Assembly: GCF_013344475.1 (NCBI RefSeq)
Contig: NZ_JABUOU010000008.1
Coordinates: 62,001 to 126,000, forward strand
Source of the DNA: Martelella limonii
GTDB lineage: Bacteria; Pseudomonadota; Alphaproteobacteria; Rhizobiales; Rhizobiaceae
Length of the DNA: 64,000 nt
Direction: 5' to 3'
Shown piece by piece: positions 27,825-37,162 of this stretch (positions are counted from its first letter, which is position 1; the number at the start of each line of letters is the position of its first letter). The notes under the pieces are model-generated. The model did not search any database, was not told where the DNA came from, and worked only from the letters and a program-made list of their open reading frames with translations. The translations under genes and the position numbers were made by a program.

Positions 27825-27869
27825 CACTCAACGTTCAGACCATGGCTGAATGTTTGCTGCCTCGCTCCG

Positions 27870-30098
27870 ATGGCATTGTTTTTTATTCTCGTTTCCGTGG
27901 CACAGCTCCACGCTGGTCAAAAGGCGTTCGAATTTCCGCCTGCGATCGATCAAAGTCCGACGCCGATGTATGCGATCGATCCTCAGACGGGCGAATTTCT
28001 GGCATCGAATGACGCTGCCGAAGCTCTCTACGGCTGGACGCGGGAAGAGTTCCAGACGCTGACTGTGTCCGATTTCAATCCGCAGAAACAGGCGCAAATC
28101 CTGCAGAACCTGAGGCAGGCGGCACTGATGGAGCACAATTACTTCGAGCTCCGCCATCGCCTCAAGAATGGCGAGGTGCATGAGGTGCGCGTCTTCTCCT
28201 GGCCGATCAGCCACGACAACGAGACCGCACTGATTTCGGCCGTGGTTGAAGAAAGACTGCTCTCCAGGCCCGGCGAAGATGCCGGCCTGACAGAGGGCCT
28301 GCAAGCGGAAGCGCCGCCGGGGACACTGGACACCATGAACAAGCATATGTCGTTCCTGGTGGTTTTCGGCCTGCTTGTGATGACAATCCTGCTGCTTGTT
28401 TTCATTTCGCTCCGCAGGCGCCGCCTCGTCAGGGAGCTTGCCCGCCAGCACCTCGTGCTCCGCGTCATGATGGACGCCATACCGGATCAGATCTATTTCA
28501 GGCGGCCCGATGGCCAGATTGCCGCCTGCAACCACGCAGCGGCGGAATTTCTCGGCACTCCGCCGGACATGATCGTCGGCAAGACCGACCGGGAGCTTTT
28601 CGGGGCGGCAGCGGACAGCCTCTTGCCCGACGAGGCGTCATCCGACCCGAAGCGGCGCGAAACGCGCGTCATCCAGACGGAGATGACAAGTCCGGGCGGC
28701 AAGAACCACACGTTCGAAATGCTGCAGAAACCCGTGATCAACGCGCGCGGTGAGCCGCTCGGCACCATCAGCATCTGGCGCGACGTCACCGAGCGGCGCC
28801 GCAGCGAGGAGCGCATCGAAACCCTTGCCTTCTTCGATCCGCTGACCAAGCTTGCAAACCGCGCGCGGGCGCAGGATGTGATCCTGGAATCACTGACCGC
28901 CCAGAAGCAATCTCAGCAATATATCGCCTTCGCCATCTTCGACCTGGACAACTTCGCCGCCGTGAATTCGATCTTCGGGCACAATATCGGTGATGCGCTC
29001 CTGCGCACCACGGGCCGGAGGCTGCGCAACAGCATCGAGGGGGGAAGCTTTGCTGCGCGCCTTTCCAGCGATGAATTCCTGGTGCTGTTGACCGACCTCG
29101 GCACCGATCGCAACGATGCCTGGCAAAAGGCTTCCGCAAGGCTCGGCGCGCTGCACGAGAAACTGTCTCAGAAAGCCTTCGTCAACAGTCATCACATCAC
29201 GCCCAGCACCTGCGTCGGCGCCGTGCTGGTCGGGCCCGATGCCGAAAGCGCCAATGACGAATTGCGGCGTGCGGACCTTGCCATGCACAATGCCAAGGCC
29301 AAGGGGCGCGGCAGCATCAGCTGGTTCCATGAGGAGATGGTGGATGAGCTGGTCTCGCGCTTCGATCTGGAAACGGCGATCGAGCGGGCACTGCAGACCA
29401 ACGGCTTCAGGATCTACCTGCAACCGATCATCACCCTCAACCCGGATGGACGCCATTTTGAGGTTCTGCTGCGGCTCGACCATCCCGAACGCGGCATCAT
29501 CAGTCCCGGCGATTTCATCGATGTGGCAGAGACCACCGGCCTGATCGTGCCGATCGGCGCATGGGTGCTCGAGGAAGCCTGCAAGCTCCTCAACGCCTAT
29601 CCGGATCTTCATCTGTCGGTGAACGTGTCGGTACAGCAGTTTCTGCAGGAAGATTTCGTGGAACAGCTAGGGAACCTCCTGCAACGTTACAGCTTCTCGC
29701 CGGAGCATCTGACGCTGGAAATGACCGAGAGCCTGATGATCGCGAATTTCGAGCTGACACTGGCGCAGCTGATGGGCATTCGTGCTCTCAATGTGCGGCT
29801 TTCGATCGATGATTTCGGAACGGGTTATTCCGCGCTCATCTATCTCAAGCAGCTTCCGCTGGACGAATTGAAGATCGATCAGTCCTTCGTCTCCGGCGTC
29901 CCCCATGACAGCAACGATACATCGCTCGTGGAACTGATCATCACGACAGCCCACCATCTCGGCCTCATGATCGTCGCAGAGGGCGTGGAAACCCAGGAAC
30001 AGGAAGAATGGCTGCGCCGCTACGGCTGCGAAAGCCTGCAAGGCTATCTTTTCAGCCGCCCGAAGCCGGTCGAATATTATCTCCCGGCTTCCAATTGA
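27870..30098 (+). CDS. PAS-GGDEF-EAL cyclic-di-GMP signalling protein, membrane bound
   Basis: The 742 residues from ATG 27870 contain a hydrophobic N-terminus, a PAS domain (about 25-110), a transmembrane helix (152-175), a second PAS (195-310), a GGDEF domain (315-475) and an EAL domain (490-735). The GGDEF signature is degenerate (RLSSDEF), so cyclase activity is unlikely. The EAL domain reads EVL but keeps NVS, EMTE, DDFGTGYS, KIDQSF and EGVET, consistent with phosphodiesterase activity. ATG 27870 lacks a ribosome site and cuts into the hydrophobic region. Starting at ATT 27822 after AGGAGG would add RPWLNVCCLAP and complete a signal peptide ending QLHA. The first PAS would then be periplasmic. 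Confidence 0.88.
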   Translation: MALFFILVSVAQLHAGQKAFEFPPAIDQSPTPMYAIDPQTGEFLASNDAAEALYGWTREEFQTLTVSDFNPQKQAQILQNLRQAALMEHNYFELRHRLKNGEVHEVRVFSWPISHDNETALISAVVEERLLSRPGEDAGLTEGLQAEAPPGTLDTMNKHMSFLVVFGLLVMTILLLVFISLRRRRLVRELARQHLVLRVMMDAIPDQIYFRRPDGQIAACNHAAAEFLGTPPDMIVGKTDRELFGAAADSLLPDEASSDPKRRETRVIQTEMTSPGGKNHTFEMLQKPVINARGEPLGTISIWRDVTERRRSEERIETLAFFDPLTKLANRARAQDVILESLTAQKQSQQYIAFAIFDLDNFAAVNSIFGHNIGDALLRTTGRRLRNSIEGGSFAARLSSDEFLVLLTDLGTDRNDAWQKASARLGALHEKLSQKAFVNSHHITPSTCVGAVLVGPDAESANDELRRADLAMHNAKAKGRGSISWFHEEMVDELVSRFDLETAIERALQTNGFRIYLQPIITLNPDGRHFEVLLRLDHPERGIISPGDFIDVAETTGLIVPIGAWVLEEACKLLNAYPDLHLSVNVSVQQFLQEDFVEQLGNLLQRYSFSPEHLTLEMTESLMIANFELTLAQLMGIRALNVRLSIDDFGTGYSALIYLKQLPLDELKIDQSFVSGVPHDSNDTSLVELIITTAHHLGLMIVAEGVETQEQEEWLRRYGCESLQGYLFSRPKPVEYYLPASN

Positions 30099-30148
30099 GG
30101 CACGCTTCATGGCAGATAGGGCCGATCGAGACGCATGAGAGGTGAACG

Positions 30149-30787
30149 ATGAAAGCGCTGTTGTTGGTCGATATCCAGAACGGCTTCTGCCCTGGCGGCA
30201 ATCTGGCCGTTGCTGATGGCAATGCGGTGGTGCCGGTCGCCAACAGGCTGATCGAGAACGGCGGCTATGGGCTGATCGTCGCGTCTCAGGATTGGCATCC
30301 CGAAGGCCATGGCTCCTTCGCCTCCTCCCATCCCGGCAAGCAACCCTTCGACATGGGCACACTCAACGGCAAGCCGCAGGTGATGTGGCCGGATCACTGC
30401 GTCCAGAACACGCCCGACGCCGATTTTCACCCGAACCTCAACGTCACCTCGATCGACTACGTGCAGCGCAAGGGCGAAGATCCGGAAGTCGATTCCTATT
30501 CCGCCTTTCGCGACAACGACCATCACGCCGTCACCGGCCTCGATGCCTATCTGAAGCATCAGTCGGCCACCTCGCTTGATATCATGGGTCTCGCAACCGA
30601 CTACTGCGTCAAGTTCTCCGCGCTCGATGCGCTTTCGATGCTGCCGGGCGTGCGGATCCGGCTGATCGCGGATGGATGCCGCGGTATCGATCCTGACGGC
30701 GTCAAGGCCGCATTCGAGGAAATGCGCACGGCCGGCGTCGAGATCATCACCAGCGATCAGGTTCTGGAAGGCCGCGGCCACGGTTGA
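30149..30787 (+). CDS. pncA: Nicotinamidase
   Basis: A 212-residue cysteine hydrolase that converts nicotinamide to nicotinate in NAD salvage. The catalytic triad is visible as Asp8 (LLLVDIQNGF), Lys108 (DYVQRKGED) and Cys153 (GLATDYCVKF). The metal site DWHPEGHGSF begins at residue 48 and matches Asp and two His ligands. The ATG at 30149 follows GAGAGGTGAACG. It stands alone between the signalling gene and azlC on the plus strand. Assignment is firm from motifs and usual length. Confidence 0.94.
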   Translation: MKALLLVDIQNGFCPGGNLAVADGNAVVPVANRLIENGGYGLIVASQDWHPEGHGSFASSHPGKQPFDMGTLNGKPQVMWPDHCVQNTPDADFHPNLNVTSIDYVQRKGEDPEVDSYSAFRDNDHHAVTGLDAYLKHQSATSLDIMGLATDYCVKFSALDALSMLPGVRIRLIADGCRGIDPDGVKAAFEEMRTAGVEIITSDQVLEGRGHG

Positions 30788-30922
30788 TCAATCCATCAAT
30801 GGTTCTGATTTGTCATGGCCGCGATAACCGTCTAAGGCATCGAAAGCGCGCTTGAGGTTGCGCACCCATATGGCCCTCCCTCGGCCGATCGATTTCCGTC
30901 CCGGCAAGGGGAGACCTCCGTT

Positions 30923-31627
30923 TTGAAAGAGCAGGGCCATTTCTTCGCGGGAATCCGCTCCGGCCTCGCCCCGGCCCTGTCGGCGGCTCCCTTCGGCATG
31001 CTGTTCGGTGCCGTGGCGGTGTCGCAGGGTCAGTCGATCGCGGAAGCATCGCTGATGAGCCTCTCGATCTTTGCCGGCGCCAGCCAGCTGGTCGGCGTCG
31101 AACTCTTCGGTCAGCATGTCGCTGCCTGGATGATCGTCGCCTCCATCCTCGCCGTCAATTTCCGCCACGTCCTCTATTCTGCGGCGGTGACGCCGATCTT
31201 CAAGCGGTTCTCCGCCCCGCAGCGCTTCCTGTCGTTCTTTTTCCTCACGGATCCGCAATTCGCCGAAACCCTGAAGCGCGAGGACGGGGGAACGCCCGTC
31301 ACCTTCGCCTGGTATATGGGCGTCGCACTCTGCTTCTATCTGCTCTGGAACGCCATGACGCTGGTCGGCGCGACGATCGGCGGCCTCATCGCCAATCCAG
31401 AAGCGCTGGGGCTGGACGTTCTGCTGCCGGTCTACTTCCTCAACATCGTCGTCGGCTTCCGGCACCGCGCCAATTACATACCGGTGGTCGCGATCAGCGC
31501 CGTATCGTCGATCATCGCCTATGTCACGATCGGTTCGCCCTGGCATGTGAGCGCCGGTGCGCTCGCCGGAATCCTGCTGGCAGCAGCCCTTCCGCCGAAA
31601 AAGCCGGCCGAGGCAGAACAGCCATGA
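30923..31627 (+). CDS. azlC: Branched-chain amino acid exporter, AzlC large subunit
   Basis: A 234-residue inner-membrane protein with the AzlC opening FFAGIRSGLAPALSAAPFGMLFGAVAVSQG, FAGASQLVGVELF and NFRHVLYSA motifs and about seven helices. With AzlD it exports branched-chain amino acids or analogues. The start is a TTG at 30923, nine bases after AAGGGGAG; no ATG fits. The last four bases overlap azlD (ATGA), so expression is coupled. No Lrp-type regulator is beside it. Confidence 0.86.
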   Translation: MKEQGHFFAGIRSGLAPALSAAPFGMLFGAVAVSQGQSIAEASLMSLSIFAGASQLVGVELFGQHVAAWMIVASILAVNFRHVLYSAAVTPIFKRFSAPQRFLSFFFLTDPQFAETLKREDGGTPVTFAWYMGVALCFYLLWNAMTLVGATIGGLIANPEALGLDVLLPVYFLNIVVGFRHRANYIPVVAISAVSSIIAYVTIGSPWHVSAGALAGILLAAALPPKKPAEAEQP

Positions 31628-31941
31628 GCAGTTTTACCGATGATCATATCGTGCTGGTGATCCTTGCTGCAGGTCTCGTGACCTACCTGACGCGCATTGC
31701 CGGCTATATCCTTCTGTCGGTGGTCTCCCATATTCCGCCGCGCGTGGAGGCAGCGCTCAATGCCATTCCGGCGGCCGTGCTGACCACGCTTGTCGCACCG
31801 TCCTTTTATGCGGGCGGATGGGATACCCGGGTCGCGATGGCCGCTGCCCTGGTTTTCGGCATGCGCTTCGCGTCCCCTCTTCCCATGATCGCCATCGGCT
31901 GGTCGGTGCTGATGCTGATGCGCTTTGTCGTGCTCGCCTGA
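31624..31941 (+). CDS. azlD: Branched-chain amino acid exporter, AzlD small subunit
   Basis: A 105-residue protein with three or four helices and the AzlD pattern YLTRIAGYILLS near the start, then IPAAVLTTLVAPSFY in the middle. It is the obligate partner of AzlC. The ATG overlaps the azlC stop in an ATGA. The 3' end takes part in a hairpin shared with the convergent aminopeptidase gene. Confidence 0.85.
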   Translation: MSSFTDDHIVLVILAAGLVTYLTRIAGYILLSVVSHIPPRVEAALNAIPAAVLTTLVAPSFYAGGWDTRVAMAAALVFGMRFASPLPMIAIGWSVLMLMRFVVLA

Positions 31942-31956
31942 GCCGCTCAGGCGAGC
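31932..31956. terminator. Shared hairpin at the ends of azlD and the aminopeptidase gene
   Basis: Two perfect 11-base arms (GCTCGCCTGAG and CTCAGGCGAGC) flank a three-base CCG loop. The hairpin includes the azlD stop (31939-31941) and the stop of the convergent aminopeptidase gene (31947-31949). No T tract follows on either strand, so it may pause or stabilise both messages rather than terminate by itself. Confidence 0.5.
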
Positions 31957-33779
31957 GGCCGGGTTGCAGCCTCAAGCCAGGCGCGTTCGTCCTCGTCAGT
32001 GACGAGCGGCCGAAGCTTTTCAAGCACCTGCGCGTGATACTGATCGAGCCATGCGATTTCCTCTTCGCTCAACAAGGCAGGCAGGATCAGCCGCCGGTCG
32101 ATCGGGCACCATGTCAGCGTCTCGAAGGACAGCATGGGGATCTCGCCGCCCTCGATCGGCTGGGCCTCCTTGACGAGAACCAGGTTCTCGATGCGGATGC
32201 CGAAGGCGCCGGGACGATAATAGCCCGGTTCGTTGGAGAGGATCATGCCGGGCTTCAACTCCGCCGAGCCGAGACGTGAAATCCGCTGCGGGCCCTCATG
32301 CACGGAGAGATAGGAGCCGACGCCGTGGCCGGTGCCATGGGCATAGTCGACCCCCGCATTCCAAAGCGCCAGCCGGGCCAGCGGATCGAGATCCATGCCG
32401 CGCGTGCCGACCGGGAAACGGGCGCGCGAAATGGCGATCATGCCCTTCAGCACCAGCGTGAAGAACTTTTTCTGTGTCTCGTCGACGGCGCCGATCGCCA
32501 GCGTCCGGGTAATGTCGGTCGTTCCGTTCTGATATTGCGCGCCGGAATCGACCAGGTACATTTCGCCGGCCTGAAGATGGCGGTCGGTCTCGCTGGTCAC
32601 CCGGTAATGGATGATCGCGGCATTGGGGCCCGAGCCCGAGATCGTGTCGAAGGATATGTCGCGCAGCGGGTTCTGCATCCGCAGGCCGGTTTCGGCCCGC
32701 GCCGCTTCGAGCGCCTTGGCGGCATCGATCTCGCTGACGCTGCCAGCCGGCTGATTGTCGAGCCAGGAAAGGAAGGATACCATGGCGGCGCCATCCTGCA
32801 CATGAGCAGCCCGCGTCCCGCTCTTCTCGGCCGCGTTCTTGATGGCGCGTTGAGGGGGCACCGGATCTGGCGCATTCTGCCAGCTGCCGCCAGCCGCCTC
32901 CACGATCTCGACCACCGCATAAGGCACCGCAGCGCGGTCGATCAGCACCGTCTCGCCTGCGCGCGCGATCGCGGCAAGCGCCTCGCCAAGCTCAGACGGC
33001 GGACGGATTTCGGCAAGCGGCGCCAGATGCTCAGCCGCCTCCCCTGTCACCTTTTCCTGCGCGAGAAACAGGATCGCCGTGCCGTCCGCCTTCACGATCG
33101 CGCGCGACAGCGGCGCGGGCGTGTGCGCAATGTCATTGCCGCGTATGTTGAACAGCCAGGCGACCGAGGTGGAATCCGCGATCAGGACCGCATCGGCCTT
33201 TTTGGTCCCGAGCATCCTAGCAATGGCAGCGATCTTGTCGGCCGCCGGCTCGCCGGCATGGTCCAGCTTTTGCACCGCGACCGGTGCGCCTGGTTCCGAA
33301 GGCCGGCCGGTCCAGATCCGGTCGACCGGATTTTCGCCAAGGATGACGAGTTCACCCCCGATTCCAGAAAGGACCGTCCGCAGCCTTTCCACTTCCGCCG
33401 GCGTATGCAGCCAGGGATCGATGCCGAGCTTGATGCCGCCCGGTTTATGCTCGCCAAGCCAGACCGGCGGCGGCGCGTTGACGAGATCGCCTGCTTCCAT
33501 GAGCGCAGGATCCGTCTGGGCGGCAAGCTGGGTGGTATAGCGGCCATCGACAAACACGATCGCCTGCTCCTCCATCACCAGCGCAATGCCCGCTGAACCC
33601 GTAAAGCCAGTGAGAAAGGCAAGCCGTTCGGACGAAGGTGGCACGTATTCGCCCTGATATTCATCGGTGCGCGGCACCAGAAAGGCGTTGATGCCGAGCG
33701 AGGGAAACAGGGCGCGAAGCGCGGCAAAGCGGGGTGCGGCCTGTTCGGGGCGGGAGGATACGTCGAAGGATTGAAACAT
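31947..33779 (-). CDS. Aminopeptidase P family metallopeptidase (Xaa-Pro aminopeptidase)
   Basis: A 610-residue cytoplasmic M24B peptidase that removes N-terminal residues before proline. Two creatinase-like N-terminal domains precede the pita-bread catalytic domain. The dinuclear metal ligands are all visible: MYLVDSGAQYQNGTTDITRT (two Asp), HGTGHGVG (His), LSNEPGYY (Glu) and RIENLVLV (Glu). A C-terminal extension (ETLTWCPIDRRLI and onward) is typical of the long eukaryote-like form found in Rhizobiales. I chose ATG 33779; a GTG at 33788 is possible. Contrast this with the metal-ligand-free relative at 51352. Confidence 0.9.
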   Translation of the reverse strand: MFQSFDVSSRPEQAAPRFAALRALFPSLGINAFLVPRTDEYQGEYVPPSSERLAFLTGFTGSAGIALVMEEQAIVFVDGRYTTQLAAQTDPALMEAGDLVNAPPPVWLGEHKPGGIKLGIDPWLHTPAEVERLRTVLSGIGGELVILGENPVDRIWTGRPSEPGAPVAVQKLDHAGEPAADKIAAIARMLGTKKADAVLIADSTSVAWLFNIRGNDIAHTPAPLSRAIVKADGTAILFLAQEKVTGEAAEHLAPLAEIRPPSELGEALAAIARAGETVLIDRAAVPYAVVEIVEAAGGSWQNAPDPVPPQRAIKNAAEKSGTRAAHVQDGAAMVSFLSWLDNQPAGSVSEIDAAKALEAARAETGLRMQNPLRDISFDTISGSGPNAAIIHYRVTSETDRHLQAGEMYLVDSGAQYQNGTTDITRTLAIGAVDETQKKFFTLVLKGMIAISRARFPVGTRGMDLDPLARLALWNAGVDYAHGTGHGVGSYLSVHEGPQRISRLGSAELKPGMILSNEPGYYRPGAFGIRIENLVLVKEAQPIEGGEIPMLSFETLTWCPIDRRLILPALLSEEEIAWLDQYHAQVLEKLRPLVTDEDERAWLEAATRPLA

Positions 33780-33899
33780 GAATACCACCGGATGATTGTC
33801 GGCCGGACGATAGCCGATCCTGCCGCGGATCGGAATTGCCTGAACGGCGTTTTTCAGCGGTCGCGCAGGACCGCCGTGCCTCGAGATTAGGCTATTTTA

Positions 33900-33926
33900 A
33901 GCCATGCATGCAAAAGACGCATGGCT
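33900..33926. other. Inverted repeat upstream of a small gene
   Basis: AGCCATGC and GCATGGCT, perfect eight-base arms, are separated by 11 bases. The repeat lies in the 289-base spacer between the divergent aminopeptidase gene and the small gene at 34069. It could be an operator or a leader hairpin. The rest of the spacer shows nothing I can name. Confidence 0.35.
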
Positions 33927-34068
33927 CCCATGAGCTTGCCCACCTGCCTGAACGGTAAGCGAAGGCGTATATCAGGGACAGTTGATGACGAAGCGCGCCG
34001 AACACCTCGGCAGCCTGCTTCGGATGCCGGACGGTCCGGCGAACGCATTTAAGACAGGGAGAATTGAA

Positions 34069-34236
34069 ATGGGCTTTTTCCGCACCGCTTACAAGAACCT
34101 TACCGATGCACGCCAGCGTCAGGCCGAGCGCTATGTTGCCGACGCCCTGATGCGCCTCGACGACGCTTCGCTGAGCGCCATGGGCAAGTCGCGCGCTGAA
34201 CTCAACCGCGAGCGCGCTCGCCGTTCCGCATTCTGA
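34069..34236 (+). CDS. Small helical protein of unknown function
   Basis: A 55-residue basic protein (MGFFRTAYKNLTDARQ to ERARRSAF), predicted fully helical, with a central LMRLDDASLSAMGKSRAEL stretch. That pattern resembles the short DUF1127-type proteins of alphaproteobacteria, whose conserved part runs LsDreLrdiGlsR. I cannot place it firmly in that family. The ATG at 34069 follows CAGGGAGA at a good distance, and a strong terminator lies 86 bases past the stop, which supports a monocistronic, probably well expressed gene. An in-frame start at 33982 would add 29 unrelated residues and has no ribosome site. Confidence 0.7.
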   Translation: MGFFRTAYKNLTDARQRQAERYVADALMRLDDASLSAMGKSRAELNRERARRSAF

Positions 34237-34321
34237 TCAGCGAAAGCGCCTGAACGGCAGCATTCGTTCGGGGAAGCGGCGCACGTTTGAGCGTGCTCGC
34301 GTCAGCGCTGTTCGCGATATT

Positions 34322-34360
34322 GAGGCCGTGCCCCCCGGGGCATGGCCTCTTTGTCTTTTT
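34322..34360 (+). terminator. Strong Rho-independent terminator
   Basis: GAGGCCGTGCCCC pairs with GGGGCATGGCCTC (one G-U pair), and TTTGTCTTTTT follows. It ends the transcript of the 55-residue gene and lies before the convergent acyl-CoA dehydrogenase gene. Confidence 0.82.
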
Positions 34361-34437
34361 GCCGGACATTCTTTCGAATGGCGCTGCACGCCGTTTCGCC
34401 CGCCCGTGCCCGAAAACAGACCGGGTTCAATCCGCTG

Positions 34438-36090
34438 TCAGTCGATCTCGGGAAACAGCAGTTCCACGATGTAGCTCGGGTCGAAGCGGGTATCGAGCAT
34501 GCCGTAGGTCGAGCGCCAGCCAGCCGCAAGCCGGGTCTCGAGAAAGGCATCGGCGATGCGCCCCGCGCCGAGCCGGTAGAGCTCCGCGGCACCTGCTGCA
34601 AGCGCCATCTGCTCGATGAAGATGCGCGATGCGCTCTCATCGGTCTTGCAAAGCGCCATCGCCGCGCGCAGCAGTTCCACGATCTTGGGGCCGGACTGTC
34701 CCAGATCCCGGGCGATCACCTGGAAGACCGCATCGAACAATTCGCTGCCGTGTTCCACCACCCGGCGCAGGTCGAGCGCCATCATGTTGCCCGCACCGTC
34801 ATTGAGCGCGAGGCCCGGCGCATCGCGGTAGTGACGGGCAATCGGACGATCCTCGATATAGCCGCTGCCGCCCATCGCCTCCATCGCCTCCGCCACAACG
34901 GCGGGCGCAATCTTCGTGGTCCAGTATTTGGCAACCGGGGTCATCACCCGCGCATAGGCCGCCTCCTCGCCGCTGTCGCGGGCCCGGTCGAAACTGTCGG
35001 CCAGCCGGAAGGAGAGCGCGCCGGCAGCGGCGACATCGAGCGCCAGATCCGCTAGCACCCGCATCATCAAGGGCTGTACCACGAGAGACCGGCCGCCGAC
35101 CCGCCGGCCACGCGTCGCATGGGTGGCTTCGGCAACGGCTGCCCGCATCATGCCGGAGGCAATGATCGCACTGTCGAGGCGCATCAGCGTCAGCATGTCG
35201 AGAATGGTCCTGAGCCCGCCATCGGCCGGTCCGAGGAGGAAGCCGAACGCATCGGAAAATTCGACTTCCACCGCCGCGTTCGATCTCAATCCGATCTTGT
35301 CCTTCAGGCGCTGATAGCGCAGCGCATTGCTGCGGCCTTCATCAAGCAGCCGCGGCACCAGGAAACATCCCGGTTTGCCCTCGACATCGGCAAGCATGAT
35401 GAAGGCATCGCTCATCGGCGCGGACACGAACCATTTGTGCCCCGAAAGCCGATAGACGCCCTCGCTCACGCGCTGCGCCTTGGTGACAAGCGCGCGCATG
35501 TCGCTGCCTGCCTGCTTTTCCGCAATCGCAAGGCCGATGGTGGCGGAGGTCTTCTGGCTCTGGGCGCGGTTGGTGGTGTCGTATTTGCGCGAGAGGATCT
35601 TCGGCGCCCAGTCGGCCCGAAGCGGCGGTGATGCCGACAGGACGGCGAGCGCTGCCGAGGTCGACGACATCGGCTCCAGATGCCCGCATTCGAGCTGGGC
35701 GGAGAGGAACATCCGGACCGCGCGCAGCTTGTGGGCCTTCGACTTCGAATCGGCATCGCGCGGCGGTTCCCACAGCGAGGAGTGCAGCCCCGCCGCCATC
35801 GAACGGCGCATCAGCGCGTGATAGGCCGGATGGAAAGACACAACATCGAGCCGCTCGCCCGCCAGACCGTGGGTCTTCAGCTGCGGCAGGCTGGTGTTGG
35901 CCATCATCGCCAGCTCCTGCGCATCCGGCGAGGTGACGTATCGGCCGATCGCATCGAACTCGTCGCGCAAGGGTCTGGCAAGATTGCGCGTCAGGTCGCC
36001 GAGCAGCGGATCGGACTGGAAGGCATTGAGATTGCTCCACGGTCTCGGCTGGTTCAGCGTCTTGTAGATGTCGGCTTCGGCCATCGGCAT
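34438..36090 (-). CDS. Acyl-CoA dehydrogenase family protein, AidB-like
   Basis: A flavoprotein of about 550 residues with the length and layout of AidB, longer than ordinary acyl-CoA dehydrogenases. Visible features are [18 protein letters not shown] at the N-terminus, the [14 protein letters not shown] and [22 protein letters not shown] flavin region, and [22 protein letters not shown] near residue 430. AidB binds DNA and FAD and protects against alkylating agents in Escherichia coli; here that role is inferred. Starts at 36090 (after ACGGAAATC), 36084 and 36123 are all possible. It is divergent from pyrB. Confidence 0.85.
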   Translation of the reverse strand: MPMAEADIYKTLNQPRPWSNLNAFQSDPLLGDLTRNLARPLRDEFDAIGRYVTSPDAQELAMMANTSLPQLKTHGLAGERLDVVSFHPAYHALMRRSMAAGLHSSLWEPPRDADSKSKAHKLRAVRMFLSAQLECGHLEPMSSTSAALAVLSASPPLRADWAPKILSRKYDTTNRAQSQKTSATIGLAIAEKQAGSDMRALVTKAQRVSEGVYRLSGHKWFVSAPMSDAFIMLADVEGKPGCFLVPRLLDEGRSNALRYQRLKDKIGLRSNAAVEVEFSDAFGFLLGPADGGLRTILDMLTLMRLDSAIIASGMMRAAVAEATHATRGRRVGGRSLVVQPLMMRVLADLALDVAAAGALSFRLADSFDRARDSGEEAAYARVMTPVAKYWTTKIAPAVVAEAMEAMGGSGYIEDRPIARHYRDAPGLALNDGAGNMMALDLRRVVEHGSELFDAVFQVIARDLGQSGPKIVELLRAAMALCKTDESASRIFIEQMALAAGAAELYRLGAGRIADAFLETRLAAGWRSTYGMLDTRFDPSYIVELLFPEID

Positions 36091-36220
36091 GATTTCCGTT
36101 TTCGGGTTCCCGGCAGTTGGCATGCTTCGATATCATCTGTCAAAGCTTGCGGCGAGGCGGGCAAGCCATTATAGACCGCTAAACTTCCACCGACTGACCG
36201 CACGACCGGAGGAAAGCTTC

Positions 36221-37162
36221 ATGGTCTTCTTTCCCCACCGACACCTGATCGGCATCAAGGGGCTCTCTCCCGTCGATATCGAAACGCTTCTCGACAAGGC
36301 CGAAGAGGCAATTGCCTTCAACCGGTCCCGTGAAAAGAAGAACAGCGTTTTGCGCGGGCTTACCCAGATCAACCTGTTTTTCGAGGCATCGACCCGCACC
36401 CAGGCCTCGTTCGAGCTTGCCGGAAAGCGGCTCGGCGCGGATGTGATGAACATGTCGGTCGGCAATTCCTCCGTCAAGAAGGGCGAGACCCTGATCGACA
36501 CGGCGATGACGCTGAATGCGATGCATCCGGACGTGCTGGTGATCCGCCATTCCTCCGCAGGTGCAGCCGAACTCCTGTCGCAGAAGGTTGCCTGCTCGGT
36601 GATCAATGCCGGCGACGGCGCGCATGAACACCCGACACAGGCGCTGCTCGATGCGCTGACGATCCGCCAGGCCAAGGGCCGCCTCGACAATATCGTGGTC
36701 GCGATCTGCGGCGACATCCTGCATTCGCGCGTCGCCCGCTCCAACATCATCCTGCTCAACACGATGGGCGCACGGGTGCGCGTCGTCGGTCCCGCAACGC
36801 TTCTGCCGGCGGGCATCCGCGACATGAGCGTCGAGGTCTGCGACACCATGGAGGAAGGGCTGAAAGGCGCCGACGTGGTGATGATGCTCCGCCTCCAGCG
36901 CGAGCGCATGTCCGGCGCCTTCGTGCCGTCGATCCGCGAATATTTCCACTTCTGGGGCCTCGATCGCGAGAAGCTGAAGGCCGCCAAGGACGATGCGCTG
37001 GTGATGCATCCGGGCCCGATGAACCGCGGCGTGGAAATCGCCTCCGATGTGGCGGACGGTCCGCAAAGCGTGATCGAGCGGCAGGTGGAGATGGGCGTCG
37101 CCGTGCGCATGGCGGTGATGGAAACCCTGATGCTGTCTGAAAACGGAGGGCCGCGCACATGA
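36221..37162 (+). CDS. pyrB: Aspartate carbamoyltransferase catalytic subunit
   Basis: The 313-residue enzyme joins carbamoyl phosphate and aspartate in pyrimidine synthesis. The carbamoyl-phosphate loop [13 protein letters not shown] spans residues 53-65, the loop with SVKKGET is near 86, and [14 protein letters not shown] gives the conserved HPTQ. The aspartate-binding MLRLQRERM and the [11 protein letters not shown] end motif are present. The start ATG follows GGAGGAAAGCTTC. There is no pyrI regulatory subunit. The gene overlaps the pseudo-dihydroorotase gene by four bases, the arrangement expected of ATCases that form a dodecamer with PyrC'. Confidence 0.95.
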   Translation: MVFFPHRHLIGIKGLSPVDIETLLDKAEEAIAFNRSREKKNSVLRGLTQINLFFEASTRTQASFELAGKRLGADVMNMSVGNSSVKKGETLIDTAMTLNAMHPDVLVIRHSSAGAAELLSQKVACSVINAGDGAHEHPTQALLDALTIRQAKGRLDNIVVAICGDILHSRVARSNIILLNTMGARVRVVGPATLLPAGIRDMSVEVCDTMEEGLKGADVVMMLRLQRERMSGAFVPSIREYFHFWGLDREKLKAAKDDALVMHPGPMNRGVEIASDVADGPQSVIERQVEMGVAVRMAVMETLMLSENGGPRT

